Assembly (NCBI GenBank): GCA_040954595.2 | Contig: CM082578.2 | Location: 13,764,001-13,828,000 of the forward strand | Direction of reading: 5' to 3' | DNA: 64,000 bases | DNA from: Balanoglossus misakiensis | Lineage: Eukaryota; Hemichordata | In this document: one piece after another, positions 47,401 through 62,400 of the stretch | Layout of the letters: each line of letters begins with the position of its first letter | Position numbering within the stretch: position 1 is the stretch's first letter | The notes under the pieces: model-generated | The model's database searches: none | Told to the model about the DNA's origin: nothing | The model's input: only the letters and a program-made list of their open reading frames with translations | Translations under genes and position numbers: made by a program

Positions 47401-50400
47401 ACAATTTTTCGACTTTCCGAAATATCAAAATTTCTTCATTTTTTTGAAAAAAGCATGGGTTATAGCCCATGAAAATCATCCAAAAATGACAATTTTTCGA
47501 CTTTCCGAAATATCAAAATTTCTTCATTTTTTTGAAAAAAGCATGGGTTATAGCCCATGAAAATCATCCAAAAATGACAATTTTTCGACTTTCCGAAATA
47601 TCAAAATTTCTTCATTTTTTTGAGAAAAGCATGGGTTATAGCCCATGAAAATCATCCAAAAATGACAATTTTTCGACTTTCCGAAATATCAAATTTTCTT
47701 CATTTTTTTGAAAAAAGCATGGAAATCATCCAAAAATGACAATTTTTCGACTTTCCGAAATATCAAAATTTCTTCATTTTTTTGAAAAAAGCATGGGTTA
47801 TAGCCCATGAAAATCATCCAAAAATGACAATTTTTCGACTTTCCGAAATATCAAAATTTCTTCATTTTTTTGAAAAAAGCATGGGTTATAGCCCATGAAA
47901 ATCATCCAAAAATGACAATTTTTCGACTTTCCGAAATATCAAAATTTCTTCATTTTTTTTAAAAAAAGCATGGGTTATAGCCCATGAAAATCATCCAAAA
48001 ATGACAATTTTTCGACTTTCCGAAATATCAAAATTTCTTCATTTTTTTGAAAAAAGCATGGGTTATAGCCCATGAAAATCATCCAAAAATGACAATTTTT
48101 CGACTTTCCGAAATATCAAAATTTCTTCATTTTTTTGAAAAAAGCATGGGTTATAGCCCATGAAAATCATCCAAAAATGACAATTTTTCGACTTTCCGAA
48201 ATATCAAAATTTCTTCATTTTTTCGAAAAAAGCATGGGTTATAGCCCATGAAAATCATCCAAAAATGACAATTTTTCGACTTTCCGAAATATCAAAATTT
48301 CTTCATTTTTTCGAAAAAAGCATGGGTTATAGCCCATGAAAATCATCCAAAAATGACAATTTTTCGACTTTCCGAAATATCAAAATTTCTTCATTTTTTT
48401 GAAAAAAGCATGGGTTATAGCCCATGAAAATCATCCAAAAATGACAATTTTTCGACTTTCCGAAATATCAAAATTTCTTCATTTTTTTGAAAAAAGCATG
48501 GGTTATAGCCCATGAAAATCATCCAAAAATGACAATTTTTCGACTTTCCGAAATATCAAAATTTCTTCAATTTTTTGAAAAAAGCATGGGTTATAGCCCA
48601 TGAAAATCATCCAAAAATGACAATTTTTCGACTTTCCGAAATATCAAAATTTCTTCAATTTTTTGAAAAAAGCATGGGTTATAGCCCATGAAAATCATCC
48701 AAAAATGACAATTTTTCGACTTTCCGAAATATCAAAATTTCTTCAATTTTTTGAAAAAAGCATGGGTTATAGCCCATGAAAATCATCCAAAAATGACAAT
48801 TTTTCGACTTTCCAAAATATCAAAATTTCTTCATTTTTTTGAAAAAAGCATGGGTTATAGCCCATGAAAATCATCCAAAAATGACAATTTTTCGACTTTC
48901 CGAAATATCAAAATTTCTTCATTTTTTTGAAAAAAGCATGGGTTATAGCCCATGAAAATCATCCAAAAATGACAATTTTTCGACTTTCCGAAATATCAAA
49001 ATTTCTTCATTTTTTTGAAAAAAGCATGGGTTATAGCCCATGAAAATCATCCAAAAATGACAATTTTTCGACTTTCCGAAATATCAAAATTTCTTCATTT
49101 TTTTGAGAAAAGCATGGGTTATAGCCCATGAAAATCATCCAAAAATGACAATTTTTCGACTTTCCGAAATATCAAATTTTCTTCATTTTTTTGAAAAAAG
49201 CATGGGTTATAGCCCATGAAAATCATCCAAAAATGACAATTTTTCGACTTTCCGAAATATCAAAATTTCTTCATTTTTTTGAAAAAAGCATGGGTTATAG
49301 CCCATGAAAATCATCCAAAAATGACAATTTTTCGACTTTCCGAAATATCAAAATTTCTTCATTTTTTTGAAAAAAGCATGGGTTATAGCCCATGAAAATC
49401 ATCCAAAAATGACAATTTTTCGACTTTCCGAAATATCAAAATTTCTTCATTTTTTTGAAAAAAGCATGGGTTATAGCCCATGAAAATCATCCAAAAATGA
49501 CAATTTTTCGACTTTCCGAAATATCAAAATTTCTTCATTTTTTTGAAAAAAGCATGGGTTATAGCCCATGAAAATCATCCAAAAATGACAATTTTTCGAC
49601 TTTCCGAAATATCAAAATTTCTTCATTTTTTTGAAAAAAGCATGGGTTATAGCCCATGAAAATCATCCAAAAATGACAATTTTTCGACTTTCCGAAATAT
49701 CAAAATTTCTTCATTTTTTTGAAAAAAGCATGGGTTATAGCCCATGAAAATCATCCAAAAATGACAATTTTTCGACTTTCCGAAATATCAAAATTTCTTC
49801 ATTTTTTTGAAAAAAGCATGGGTTATAGCCCATGAAAATCATCCAAAAATGACAATTTTTCGACTTTCCGAAATATCAAAATTTCTTCATTTTTTTGAAA
49901 AAAGCATGGGTTATAGCCCATGAAAATCATCCAAAAATGACAATTTTTCGACTTTCCGAAATATCAAAATTTCTTCATTTTTTTGAAAAAAGCATGGGTT
50001 ATAGCCCATAAAAATCATCCAAAAATGACAATTTTTCGACTTTCCGAAATATCAAAATTTCTTCATTTTTTTGAAAAAAGCATGGGTTATAGCCCATGAA
50101 AATCATCCAAAAATGACAATTTTTCGACTTTCCGAAATATCAAAATTTCTTCATTTTTTCGAAAAAAGCATGGGTTATAGCCCATGAAAATCATCCAAAA
50201 ATGACAACTTTTCGACTTTCCGAAATATCAAAATTTCTTCATTTTTTCGAAAAAAGCATGGGTTATAGCCCATGAAAATCATCCAAAAATGACAATTTTT
50301 CGACTTTCCGAAATATCAAAATTTCTTCATTTTTTTGAAAAAAGCATGGGTTATAGCCCATGAAAATCATCCAAAAATGACAATTTTTCGACTTTCCGAA

Positions 50401-53400
50401 ATATCAAAATTTCTTCAATTTTTTGAAAAAAGCATGGGTTATAGCCCATGAAAATCATCCAAAAATGACAATTTTTCGACTTTCCGAAATATCAAAATTT
50501 CTTCATTTTTTTGAAAAAAGCATGGGTTATAGCCCATGAAAATCATCCAAAAATGACAATTTTTCGACTTTCCGAAATATCAAAATTTCTTCATTTTTTT
50601 GAAAAAAGCATGGGTTATAGCCCATGAAAATCATCCAAAAATGACAATTTTTCGACTTTCCGAAATATCAAAATTTCTTCATTTTTTTGAAAAAAGCATG
50701 GGTTATAGCCCATGAAAATCATCCAAAAATGACAATTTTTCGACTTTCCGAAATATCAAAATTTCTTCATTTTTTTGAAAAAAGCATGGGTTATAGCCCA
50801 TGAAAATCATCCAAAAATGACAATTTTTCGACTTTCCGAAATATCAAAATTTCTTCATTTTTTTGAAAAAAGCATGGGTTATAGCCCATGAAAATCATCC
50901 AAAAATGACAATTTTTCGACTTTCCGAAATATCAAAATTTCTTCATTTTTTTGTAAAAAGCATGGGTTATAGCCCATGAAAATCATCCAAAAATGACAAT
51001 TTTTCGACTTTCCGAAATATCAAAATTTCTTCATTTTTTTGTAAAAAGCATGGGTTATAGCCCATGAAAATCATCCAAAAATGACAATTTTTCGACTTTC
51101 CGAAATATCAAAATTTCTTCATTTTTTTGAAAAAAGCATGGGTTATAGCCCATGAAAATCATCCAAAAATGACAATTTTTCGACTTTCCGAAATATCAAA
51201 ATTTCTTCATGTTTTTGAAAAAAGCATGGGTTATAGCCCATGAAAATCATCCAAAAATGACAATTTTTCGACTTTCCGAAATATCAAAATTTCTTCATTT
51301 TTTTGAAAAAAGCATGGGTTATAGCCCATGAAAATCATCCAAAAATGACAATTTTTCGACTTTCCGAAATATCAAAATTTCTTCAATTTTTTGAAAAAAG
51401 CATGGGTTATAGCCCATGAAAATCATCCAAAAATGACAATTTTTCGACTTTCCGAAATATCAAAATTTCTTCAATTTTTTGAAAAAAGCATGGGTTATAG
51501 CCCATGAAAATCATCCAAAAATGACAATTTTTCGACTTTCCGAAATATCAAAATTTCTTCAATTTTTTGAAAAAAGCATGGGTTATAGCCCATGAAAATC
51601 ATCCAAAAATGACAATTTTTCGACTTTCCGAAATATCAAAATTTCTTCATTTTTTTGTAAAAAGCATGGGTTATAGCCCATGAAAATCATCCAAAAATGA
51701 CAATTTTGCGACTTTCCGAAATATCAAAATTTCTTCATTTTTTTGAAAAAAGCATGGGTTATAGCCCATGAAAATCATCCAAAAATGACAATTTTTCGAC
51801 TTTCCGAAATATCAAATTTTCTTCATTTTTTTGAAAATCATCCAAAAATGACAATTTTTCGACTTTCCGAAATATCAAAATTTTTTCATTTTTTTGAAAA
51901 AAGCATGGGTTATAGCCCATGAAAATCATCCAAAAATGACAATTTTTCGACTTTCCGAAATATCAAAATTTCTTCATTTTTTTGTAAAAAGCATGGGTTA
52001 TAGCCCATGAAAATCATCCAAAAATGACAATTTTGCGACTTTCCGAAATATCATAATTTCTTCATTTTTTTGAAAAAAGCATGGGTTATAGCCCATGAAA
52101 ATCATCCAAAAATGACAATTTTTCGACTTTCCGAAATATCAAAATTTCTTCATTTTTTTGAAAAAAGCATGGGTTATAGCCCATGAAAATCATCCAAAAA
52201 TGACAATTTTTCGACTTTCTGAAATATCAAAATTTCTTCATTTTTTTGAAAAAAGCATGGGTTATAGCCCATGAAAATCATCCAAAAATGACAATTTTTC
52301 GACTTTCCGAAATATCAAAATTTCTTCATTTTTTTGAAAAAAGCATGGGTTATAGCCCATGAAAATCATCCAAAAATGACAATTTTTCGACTTTCCGAAA
52401 TATCAAAATTTCTTCATTTTTTTGAAAAAAGCATGGGTTATAGCCCATGAAAATCATCCAAAAATGACAATTTTTCGACTTTCCGAAATATCAAAATTTC
52501 TTCATTTTTTTGAAAAAAGCATGGGTTATAGCCCATGAAAATCATCCAAAAATGACAATTTTTCGACTTTCCGAAATATCAAAATTTCTTCATTTTTTTG
52601 AAAAAAGCATGGGTTATAGCCCATGAAAATCATCCAAAAATGACAATTTTTCGACTTTCCGAAATATCAAAATTTCTTCATTTTTTTGAAAAAAGCATGG
52701 GTTATAGCCCATGAAAATCATCCAAAAATGACAATTTTTCGACTTTCCGAAATATCAAAATTTCTTCAATTTTTTGAAAAAAGCATGGGTTATAGCCCAT
52801 GAAAATCATCCAAAAATGACAATTTTTCGACTTTCCGAAATATCAAAATTTCTTCAATTTTTTGAAAAAAGCATGGGTTATAGCCCATGAAAATCATCCA
52901 AAAATGACAATTTTTCGACTTTCCGAAATATCAAAATTTCTTCATTTTTTTGTAAAAAGCATGGGTTATAGCCCATGAAAATCATCCAAAAATGACAATT
53001 TTTCGACTTTCCGAAATATCAAAATTTCTTCATTTTTTTGAAAAAAGCATGGGTTATAGCCCATGAAAATCATCCAAAAATGACAATTTTTCGACTTTCC
53101 GAAATATCAAATTTTCTTCATTTTTTTGAAAATCATCCAAAAATGACAATTTTTCGACTTTCCGAAATATCAAAATTTTTTCATTTTTTTGAAAAAAGCA
53201 TGGGTTATAGCCCATGAAAATCATCCAAAAATGACAATTTTTCGACTTTCCGAAATATCAAAATTTCTTCATTTTTTTGTAAAAAGCATGGGTTATAGCC
53301 CATGAAAATCATCCAAAAATGACAATTTTTCGACTTTCCGAAATATCAAAATTTCTTCAATTTTTTGTAAAAAGCATGGGTTATAGCCCATGAAAATCAT

Positions 53401-56400
53401 CCAAAAATGACAATTTTTCGACTTTCCGAAATATCAAAATATCTTCATTTTTTTTAAAAAAGCATGGGTTATAGCCCATGAAAATCATCCAAAAATGACA
53501 ATTTTTCGACTTTCCGAAATATCAAAATTTCTTCATTTTTTTGTAAAAAGCATGGGTTATAGCCCATGAAAATCATCCAAAAATGACAATTTTGCGACTT
53601 TCCGAAATATCATAATTTCTTCATTTTTTTGAAAAAAGCATGGGTTATAGCCCATGAAAATCATCCAAAAATGAAAATTTTTCGACTTTCCGAAATATCA
53701 AAATTTCTTCATTTTTTTGAAAAAAGCATGGGTTATAGCCCATGAAAATCATCCAAAAATGACAATTTTTCGACTTTCCGAAATATCAAAATTTCTTCAT
53801 TTTTTTGAAAAAAGCATGGGTTATAGCCCATGAAAATCATCCAAAAATGACAATTTTTCGACTTTCCGAAATATCAAAATTTCTTCATTTTTTTGAAAAA
53901 AGCATGGGTTATAGCCCATGAAAATCATCCAAAAATGACAATTTTTCGACTTTCCGAAATATCAAAATTTCTTCAATTTTTTGAAAAAAGCATGGGTTAT
54001 AGCCCATGAAAATCATCCAAAAATGACAATTTTTCGACTTTCCGAAATATCAAAATTTCTTCAATTTTTTGAAAAAAGCATGGGTTATAGCCCATGAAAA
54101 TCATCCAAAAATGACAATTTTTCGACTTTCCGAAATATCAAAATTTCTTCATTTTTTTGAAAAAAGCATGGGTTATAGCCCATGAAAATCATCCAAAAAT
54201 GACAATTTTTCGACTTTCCGAAATATCAAAATTTCTTCATTTTTTTGAAAAAAGCATGGGTTATAGCCCATGAAAATCATCCAAAAATGACAATTTTTCG
54301 ACTTTCCGAAATATCAAATTTTCTTCATTTTTTTGAAAAAAGCATGGGTTATAGCCCATGAAAATCATCCAAAAATGACAATTTTTCGACTTTCCGAAAT
54401 ATCAAAATTTCTTCATTTTTTTGAAAAAAGCATGGGTTATAGCCCATGAAAATCATCCAAAAATGACAATTTTTCGACTTTCCGAAATATCAAAATTTCT
54501 TCATTTTTTTGAAAAAAGCATGGGTTATAGCCCATGAAAATCATCCAAAAATGACAATTTTTCGACTTTCCGAAATATCAAAATTTCTTCATTTTTTTGA
54601 AAAAAGCATGGGTTATAGCCCATGAAAATCATCCAAAAATGACAATTTTTCGACTTTCCGAAATATCAAAATTTCTTCATTTTTTTGAAAAAAGCATGGG
54701 TTATAGCCCATGAAAATCATCCAAAAATGACAATTTTTCGACTTTCCGAAATATCAAAATTTCTTCATTTTTTTGAAAAAAGCATGGGTTATAGCCCATG
54801 AAAATCATCCAAAAATGACAATTTTTCGACTTTCCGAAATATCAAAATTTCTTCATTTTTTTGAAAAAAGCATGGGTTATAGCCCATGAAAATCATCCAA
54901 AAATGACAATTTTTCGACTTTCCGAAATATCAAAATTTCTTCATTTTTTTGAAAAAAGCATGGGTTATAGCCCATGAAAATCATCCAAAAATGACAATTT
55001 TTCGACTTTCCGAAATATCAAAAATTTCTTCATTTTTTTGAAAAAAGCATGGGTTATAGCCCATGAAAATCATCCAAAAATGACAATTTTTCGACTTTCC
55101 GAAATATCAAAATTTCTTCAATTTTTTGAAAAAAGCATGGGTTATAGCCCATGAAAATCATCCAAAAATGACAATTTTTCGACTTTCCGAAATATCAAAA
55201 TTTCTTCAATTTTTTGAAAAAAGCATGGGTTATAGCCCATGAAAATCATCCAAAAATGACAATTTTTCGACTTTCCGAAATATCAAAATTTCTTCATTTT
55301 TTTGAAAAATGCATGGGTTATAGCCCATGAAAATCATCCAAAAATGACAATTTTTCGATTTTCCGAAATATCAAAATTTCTTCATTTTTTTGAAAAAAGC
55401 ATGGGTTATAGCCCATGAAAATCATCCAAAAATGACAATTTTTCGACTTTCCGAAATATCAAATTTTCTTCATTTTTTTGAAAAAAGCATGGGTTATAGC
55501 CCATGAAAATCATCCAAAAGTGACAATTTTTCGACTTTCCGAAATATCAAAATTTCTTCATTTTTTTGAAAAAAGCATGGGTTATAGCCCATGAAAATCA
55601 TCCAAAAATGACAATTTTTCGACTTTCCGAAATATCAAAATTTCTTCATTTTTTTGAAAAAAGCATGGGTTATAGCCCATGAAAATCATCCAAAAGTGAC
55701 AATTTTTCGACTTTCCGAAATATCAAAATTTCTTCATTTTTTTGAAAAAAGCATGGGTTATAGCCCATGAAAATCATCCAAAAATGACAATTTTTCGACT
55801 TTCCGAAATATCAAAATTTCTTCATTTTTTTGAAAAAAGCATGGGTTATAGCCCATGAAAATCATCCAAAAATGACAATTTTTCGACTTTCCGAAATATC
55901 AAAATTTCTTCATTTTTTTGAAAAAAGCATGGGTTATAGCCCATGAAAATCATCCAAAAATGACAATTTTTCGACTTTCCGAAAAATCAAAATTTCTTCA
56001 TTTTTTTGAAAAAAGCATGGGTTATAGCCCATGAAAATCATCCAAAATTGACAATTTTTCGACTTTCCGAAATATCAAAATTTCTTCATTTTTTTGAAAA
56101 AAGCATGGGTTATAGCCCATGAAAATCATCCAAAAATGACAATTTTTCGACTTTCCGAAATATCAAAATTTCTTCATTTTTTTGAAAAAAGCATGGGTTA
56201 TAGCCCATGAAAATCATCCAAAAGTGACAATTTTTCGACTTTCCGAAATATCAAAATTTCTTCATTTTTTTGAAAAAAGCATGGGTTATAGCCCATGAAA
56301 ATCATCCAAAAATGACAATTTTTCGACTTTCCGAAATATCAAAATTTCTTCATTTTTTTGAAAAAAGCATGGGTTATAGCCCATGAAAATCATCCAAAAA

Positions 56401-59400
56401 TGACAATTTTTCGACTTTCCGAAAAATCAAAATTTCTTCATTTTTTTGAAAAAAGCATGGGTTATAGCCCATGAAAATCATCCAAAAATGACAATTTTTC
56501 GACTTTCCGAAAAATCAAAATTTCTTCATTTTTTTGAAAAAAGCATGGGTTATAGCCCATGAAAATCATCCAAAATTGACAATTTTTCGACTTTCCGAAA
56601 TATCAAAATTTCTTCATTTTTTTGAAAAAAGCATGGGTTATAGCCCATGAAAATCATCCAAAAATGACAATTTTTCGACTTTCCGAAATATCAAAATTTC
56701 TTCATTTTTTTGAAAAAAGCATGGGTTATAGCCCATGAAAATCATCCAAAAGTGACAATTTTTCGACTTTCCTCAAAATCAAAATTTCTTCATTTTTTTG
56801 AAAAAAGCATGGGTTATAGCCCATGAAAATCATCCAAAAGTGACAATTTTTCGACTTTCCTCAAAATCAAAATTTCTTCATTTTTTTGAAAAAAGCATGG
56901 GTTATAGCCCATGAAAATCATCCAAAAGTGACAATTTTTCGACTTTCCGAAATATCAAAATTTCTTCATTTTTTTGAAAAAAGCATGGGTTATAGCCCAT
57001 GAAAATCATCCAAAAGTGACAATTTTTCGACTTTCCGAAATATCAAAATTTCTTCATTTTTTTGAAAAAAGCATGGGTTATAGCCCATGAAAATCATCCA
57101 AAAGTGACAATTTTTCGACTTTCCGAAATATCAAAATTTCTTCATTTTTTTGAAAAAAGCATGGGTTATAGCCCATGAAAATCATCCAAAAATGACAATT
57201 TTTGGACTTTCCGAAAAATCAAAATTTCTTCATTTTTTTGAAAAAAGCATGGGTTATAGCCCATGAAAATCATCCAAAAATGACAATTTTTCGACTTTCC
57301 TCAAAATCAAAATTTCTTCATTTTTTTGAAAAAAGCATGGGTTATAGCCCATGAAAATCATCCAAAAATGACAATTTTTCGACTTTCCGAAATATCAAAA
57401 TTTCTTCATTTTTTTGAAAAAAGCATGGGTTATAGCCCATGAAAATCATCCAAAAATGACAATTTTTCGACTTTCCGAAATATCAAATTTTCTACATTTT
57501 TTTGAAAAAGCATGGGTTATAGCCCATGAAAATCATCCAAAAATGACAATTTTTCGACTTTCCGAAATATCAAAATTTCTTCATTTTTTTGAAAAAAGCA
57601 TGGGTTATAGCCCATGAAAATCATCCAAAAATGACAATTTTTCGACTTTCCTCAAAATCAAAATTTCTTCATTTTTTTGAAAAAAGCATGGGTTATAGCC
57701 CATGAAAATCATCCAAAAGTGACAATTTTTCGACTTTCCGAAATATCAAAATTTCTTCATTTTGTTGAAAAAAGCATGGGTTATAGCCCATGAAAATCAT
57801 CCAAAAATGACAATTTTTCGACTTTCCGAAATATCAAAATTTCTTCATTTTTTTGAAAAAAGCATGGGTTATAGCCCATGAAAATCATCCAAAAATGACA
57901 ATTTTTCGACTTTCCGAAAAATCAAAATTTCTTCATTTTTTTGAAAAAAGCATGGGTTATAGCCCATGAAAATCATCCAAAAATGACAATTTTTCGACTT
58001 TCCGAAAATTCAAAATTTCTTCATTTTTTTGAAAAAAGCATGGGTTATAGCCCATGAAAATCATCCAAAATTGACAATTTTTCGACTTTCCGAAAAATCA
58101 AAATTTCTTCATTTTTTTGAAAAAAGCATGGGTTATAGCCCATGAAAATCATCCAAAATTGACAATTTTTCGACTTTCCGAAATATCAAAATTTCTTCAT
58201 TTTTTTGAAAAAAGCATGGGTTATAGCCCATGAAAATCATCCAAAAGTGACAATTTTTCGACTTTCCGAAATATCAAAATTTCTTCATTTTTTTGAAAAA
58301 AGCATGGGTTATAGCCCATGAAAATCATCCAAAAATGACAATTTTTCGACTTTCCGAAATATCAAAATTTCTTCATTTTTTTGTAAAAAGCATGGGTTAT
58401 AGCCCATGAAAATCATCCAAAAATGACAATTTTTCGACTTTCCGAAAAATCAAAATTTCTTCATTTTTTTGAAAAAAGCATGGGTTATAGCCCATGAAAA
58501 TCATCCAAAAATGACAATTTTTCGACTTTCCTCAAAATCAAAATTTCTTCATTTTTTTGAAAAAAGCATGGGTTATAGCCCATGAAAATCATCCAAAAAT
58601 GACAATTTTTCGACTTTCCGAAATATCAAAATTTCTTCATTTTTTTGAAAAAAGCATGGGTTATAGCCCATGAAAATCATCCAAAAATGACAATTTTTCG
58701 ACTTTCCGAAATATCAAATTTTCTACATTTTTTTGAAAAAGCATGGGTTATAGCCCATGAAAATCATCCAAAAATGACAATTTTTCGACTTTCCGAAATA
58801 TCAAAATTTCTTCATTTTTTTGAAAAAAGCATGGGTTATAGCCCATGAAAATCATCCAAAAATGACAATTTTTCGACTTTCCTCAAAATCAAAATTTCTT
58901 CATTTTTTTGAAAAAAGCATGGGTTATAGCCCATGAAAATCATCCAAAAGTGACAATTTTTCGACTTTCCGAAATATCAAAATTTCTTCATTTTGTTGAA
59001 AAAAGCATGGGTTATAGCCCATGAAAATCATCCAAAAATGACAATTTTTCGACTTTCCGAAAAATCAAAATTTCTTCATTTTTTTGAAAAAAGCATGGGT
59101 TATAGCCCATGAAAATCATCCAAAAATGACAATTTTTCGACTTTCCGAAAATTCAAAATTTCTTCATTTTTTTGAAAAAAGCATGGGTTATAGCCCATGA
59201 AAATCATCCAAAATTGACAATTTTTCGACTTTCCGAAAAATCAAAATTTCTTCATTTTTTTGAAAAAAGCATGGGTTATAGCCCATGAAAATCATCCAAA
59301 ATTGACAATTTTTCGACTTTCCGAAATATCAAAATTTCTTCATTTTTTTGAAAAAAGCATGGGTTATAGCCCATGAAAATCATCCAAAAGTGACAATTTT

Positions 59401-62400
59401 TCGACTTTCCGAAATATCAAAATTTCTTCATTTTTTTGAAAAAAGCATGGGTTATAGCCCATGAAAATCATCCAAAAATGACAATTTTTCGACTTTCCGA
59501 AATATCAAAATTTCTTCATTTTTTTGAAAAAAGCATGGGTTATAGCCCATGAAAATCATCCAAAAATGACAATTTTTCGACTTTCCTCAAAATCAAAATT
59601 TCTTCATTTTTTTGAAAAAAGCATGGGTTATAGCCCATGAAAATCATCCAAAAGTGACAATTTTTCGACTTTCCGAAATATCAAAATTTCTTCATTTTGT
59701 TGAAAAAAGCATGGGTTATAGCCCATGAAAATCATCCAAAAATGACAATTTTTCGACTTTCCGAAATATCAAAATTTCTTCATTTTTTTGAAAAAAGCAT
59801 GGGTTATAGCCCATGAAAATCATCCAAAAATGACAATTTTTCGACTTTCCGAAAAATCAAAATTTCTTCATTTCTTTGAAAAAAGCATGGGTTATAGCCC
59901 ATGAAAATCATCCAAAAATGACAATTTTTCGACTTTCCGAAAAATCAATATTTCTTCATTTTTTTGAAAAAAGCATGGGTTATAGCCCATGAAAATCATC
60001 CAAAATTGACAATTTTTCGACTTTCCGAAAAATCAAAATTTCTTCATTTTTTTGAAAAAAGCATGGGTTATAGCCCATGAAAATCATCCAAAATTGACAA
60101 TTTTTCGACTTTCCGAAATATCAAAATTTCTTCATTTTTTTGAAAAAAGCATGGGTTATAGCCCATGAAAATCATCCAAAAGTGACAATTTTTCGACTTT
60201 CCAAAATATCAAAATTTCTTCATTTTTTTGAAAAAAGCATGGGTTATAGCCCATGAAAATCATACAAAAATGACAATTTTTCGACTTTCCGAAATATCAA
60301 AATTTCTTCATTTTTTTGAAAAAAGCATGGGTTATAGCCCATGAAAATCATCCAAAAATGACAATTTTTCGACTTTCCGAAAAATCAAAATTTCTTCATT
60401 TTTTTGAAAAAAGCATGGGTTATAGCCCATGAAAATCATCCAAAAATGACAATTTTTCGACTTTCCGAAATATCAAAATTTCTTCATTTTTTTGAAAAAA
60501 GCATGGGTTATAGCCCATGAAAATCATCCAAAATTGACAATTTTTCGACTTTCCGAAAAATCAAAATTTCTTCATTTTTTTGAAAAAAGCATGGGTTATA
60601 GCCCATGAAAATCATCCAAAATTGACAATTTTTCGACTTTCCGAAATATCAAAATTTCTTCATTTTTTTGAAAAAAGCATGGGTTATAGCCCATGAAAAT
60701 CATCCAAAAGTGACAATTTTTCGACTTTCCAAAATATCAAAATTTCTTCATTTTTTTGAAAAAAGCATGGGTTATAGCCCTTGAAAATCATACAAAAATG
60801 ACAATTTTTCGACTTTCCGAAATATCAAAATTTCTTCATTTTTTTGAAAAAAGCATGGGTTATAGCCCATGAAAATCATCCAAAAATGACAATTTTTCGA
60901 CTTTCCGAAAAATCAAAATTTCTTCATTTTTTTGAAAAAAACATGGGTTATAGCCCATGAAAATCATCCAAAAATGACAATTTTTCGACTTTCCGAAATA
61001 TCAAAATTTCTTCATTTTTTTGAAAAAAGCATGGGTTATAGCCCATGAAAATCATCCAAAAGTGACAATTTTTCGACTTTCCGAAATATCAAAATTTCTT
61101 CATTTTTTTGAAAAAAGCATGGGTTATAGCCCATGAAAATCATCCAAAAATGACAATTTTTCGACTTTCCGAAAAATCAAAATTTCTTCATTTTTTTGAA
61201 AAAAGCATGGGTTATAGCCCATGAAAATCATCCAAAAATGACAATTTTTCGACTTTCCGAAATATCAAAATTTCTTCATTTTTTTGAAAAAAGCATGGGT
61301 TATAGCCCATGAAAATCATCCAAAAATGACAATTTTTCGACTTTCCGAAATATCAAATTTTCTACATTTTTTTGAAAAAGCATGGGTTATAGCCCATGAA
61401 AATCATCCAAAAATGACAATTTTTCGACTTTCCTCAAAATCAAAATTTCTTCATTTTTTTGAAAAAAGCATGGGTTATAGCCCATGAAAATCATCCAAAA
61501 GTGACAATTTTTCGACTTTCCTCAAAATCAAAATTTCTTCATTTTTTTGAAAAAAGCATGGGTTATAGCCCATGAAAATCATCCAAAAATGACAATTTTT
61601 CGACTTTCCGAAATATCAAAATTTCTTCATTTTTTTGAAAAAAGCATGGGTTATAGCCCATGAAAATCATCCAAAAATGACAATTTTTCGACTTTCCGAA
61701 ATATCAAAATTTCTTCATTTTTTTGAAAAAAGCATGGGTTATAGCCCATGAAAATCATCCAAAAATGACAATTTTTCGACTTTCCGAAAAATCAAAATTT
61801 CTTCATTTTTTTGAAAAAAGCATGGGTTATAGCCCATGAAAATCATCCAAAAATGACAATTTTTCGACTTTCCGAAAAATCAAAATTTCTTTATTTTTTT
61901 GAAAAAAGCATGGGTTATAGCCCATGAAAATCATCCAAAATTGACAATTTTTCGACTTTCCGAAATATCAAAATTTCTTCATTTTTTTTAAAAAAGCATG
62001 GGTTATAGCCCATGAAAATCATCCAAAAATGACAATTTTTCGACTTTCCGAAATATCAAAATTTCTTCATTTTTTTGAAAAAAGCATGGGTTATAGCCCA
62101 TGAAAATCATCCAAAATTGACAATTTTTCGACTTTCCGAAATATCAAAATTTCTTCATTTTTTTGAAAAAAGCATGGGTTATAGCCCATGAAAATCATCC
62201 AAAAATGACAATTTTTCGACTTTCCGAAATATCAAATTTTCTACATTTTTTTGAAAAAGCATGGGTTATAGCCCATGAAAATCATCCAAAAATGACAATT
62301 TTTCGACTTTCCGAAATATCAAAATTTCTTCATTTTTTTGAAAAAAGCATGGGTTATAGCCCATGAAAATCATCCAAAAATGACAATTTTTCGACTTTCC

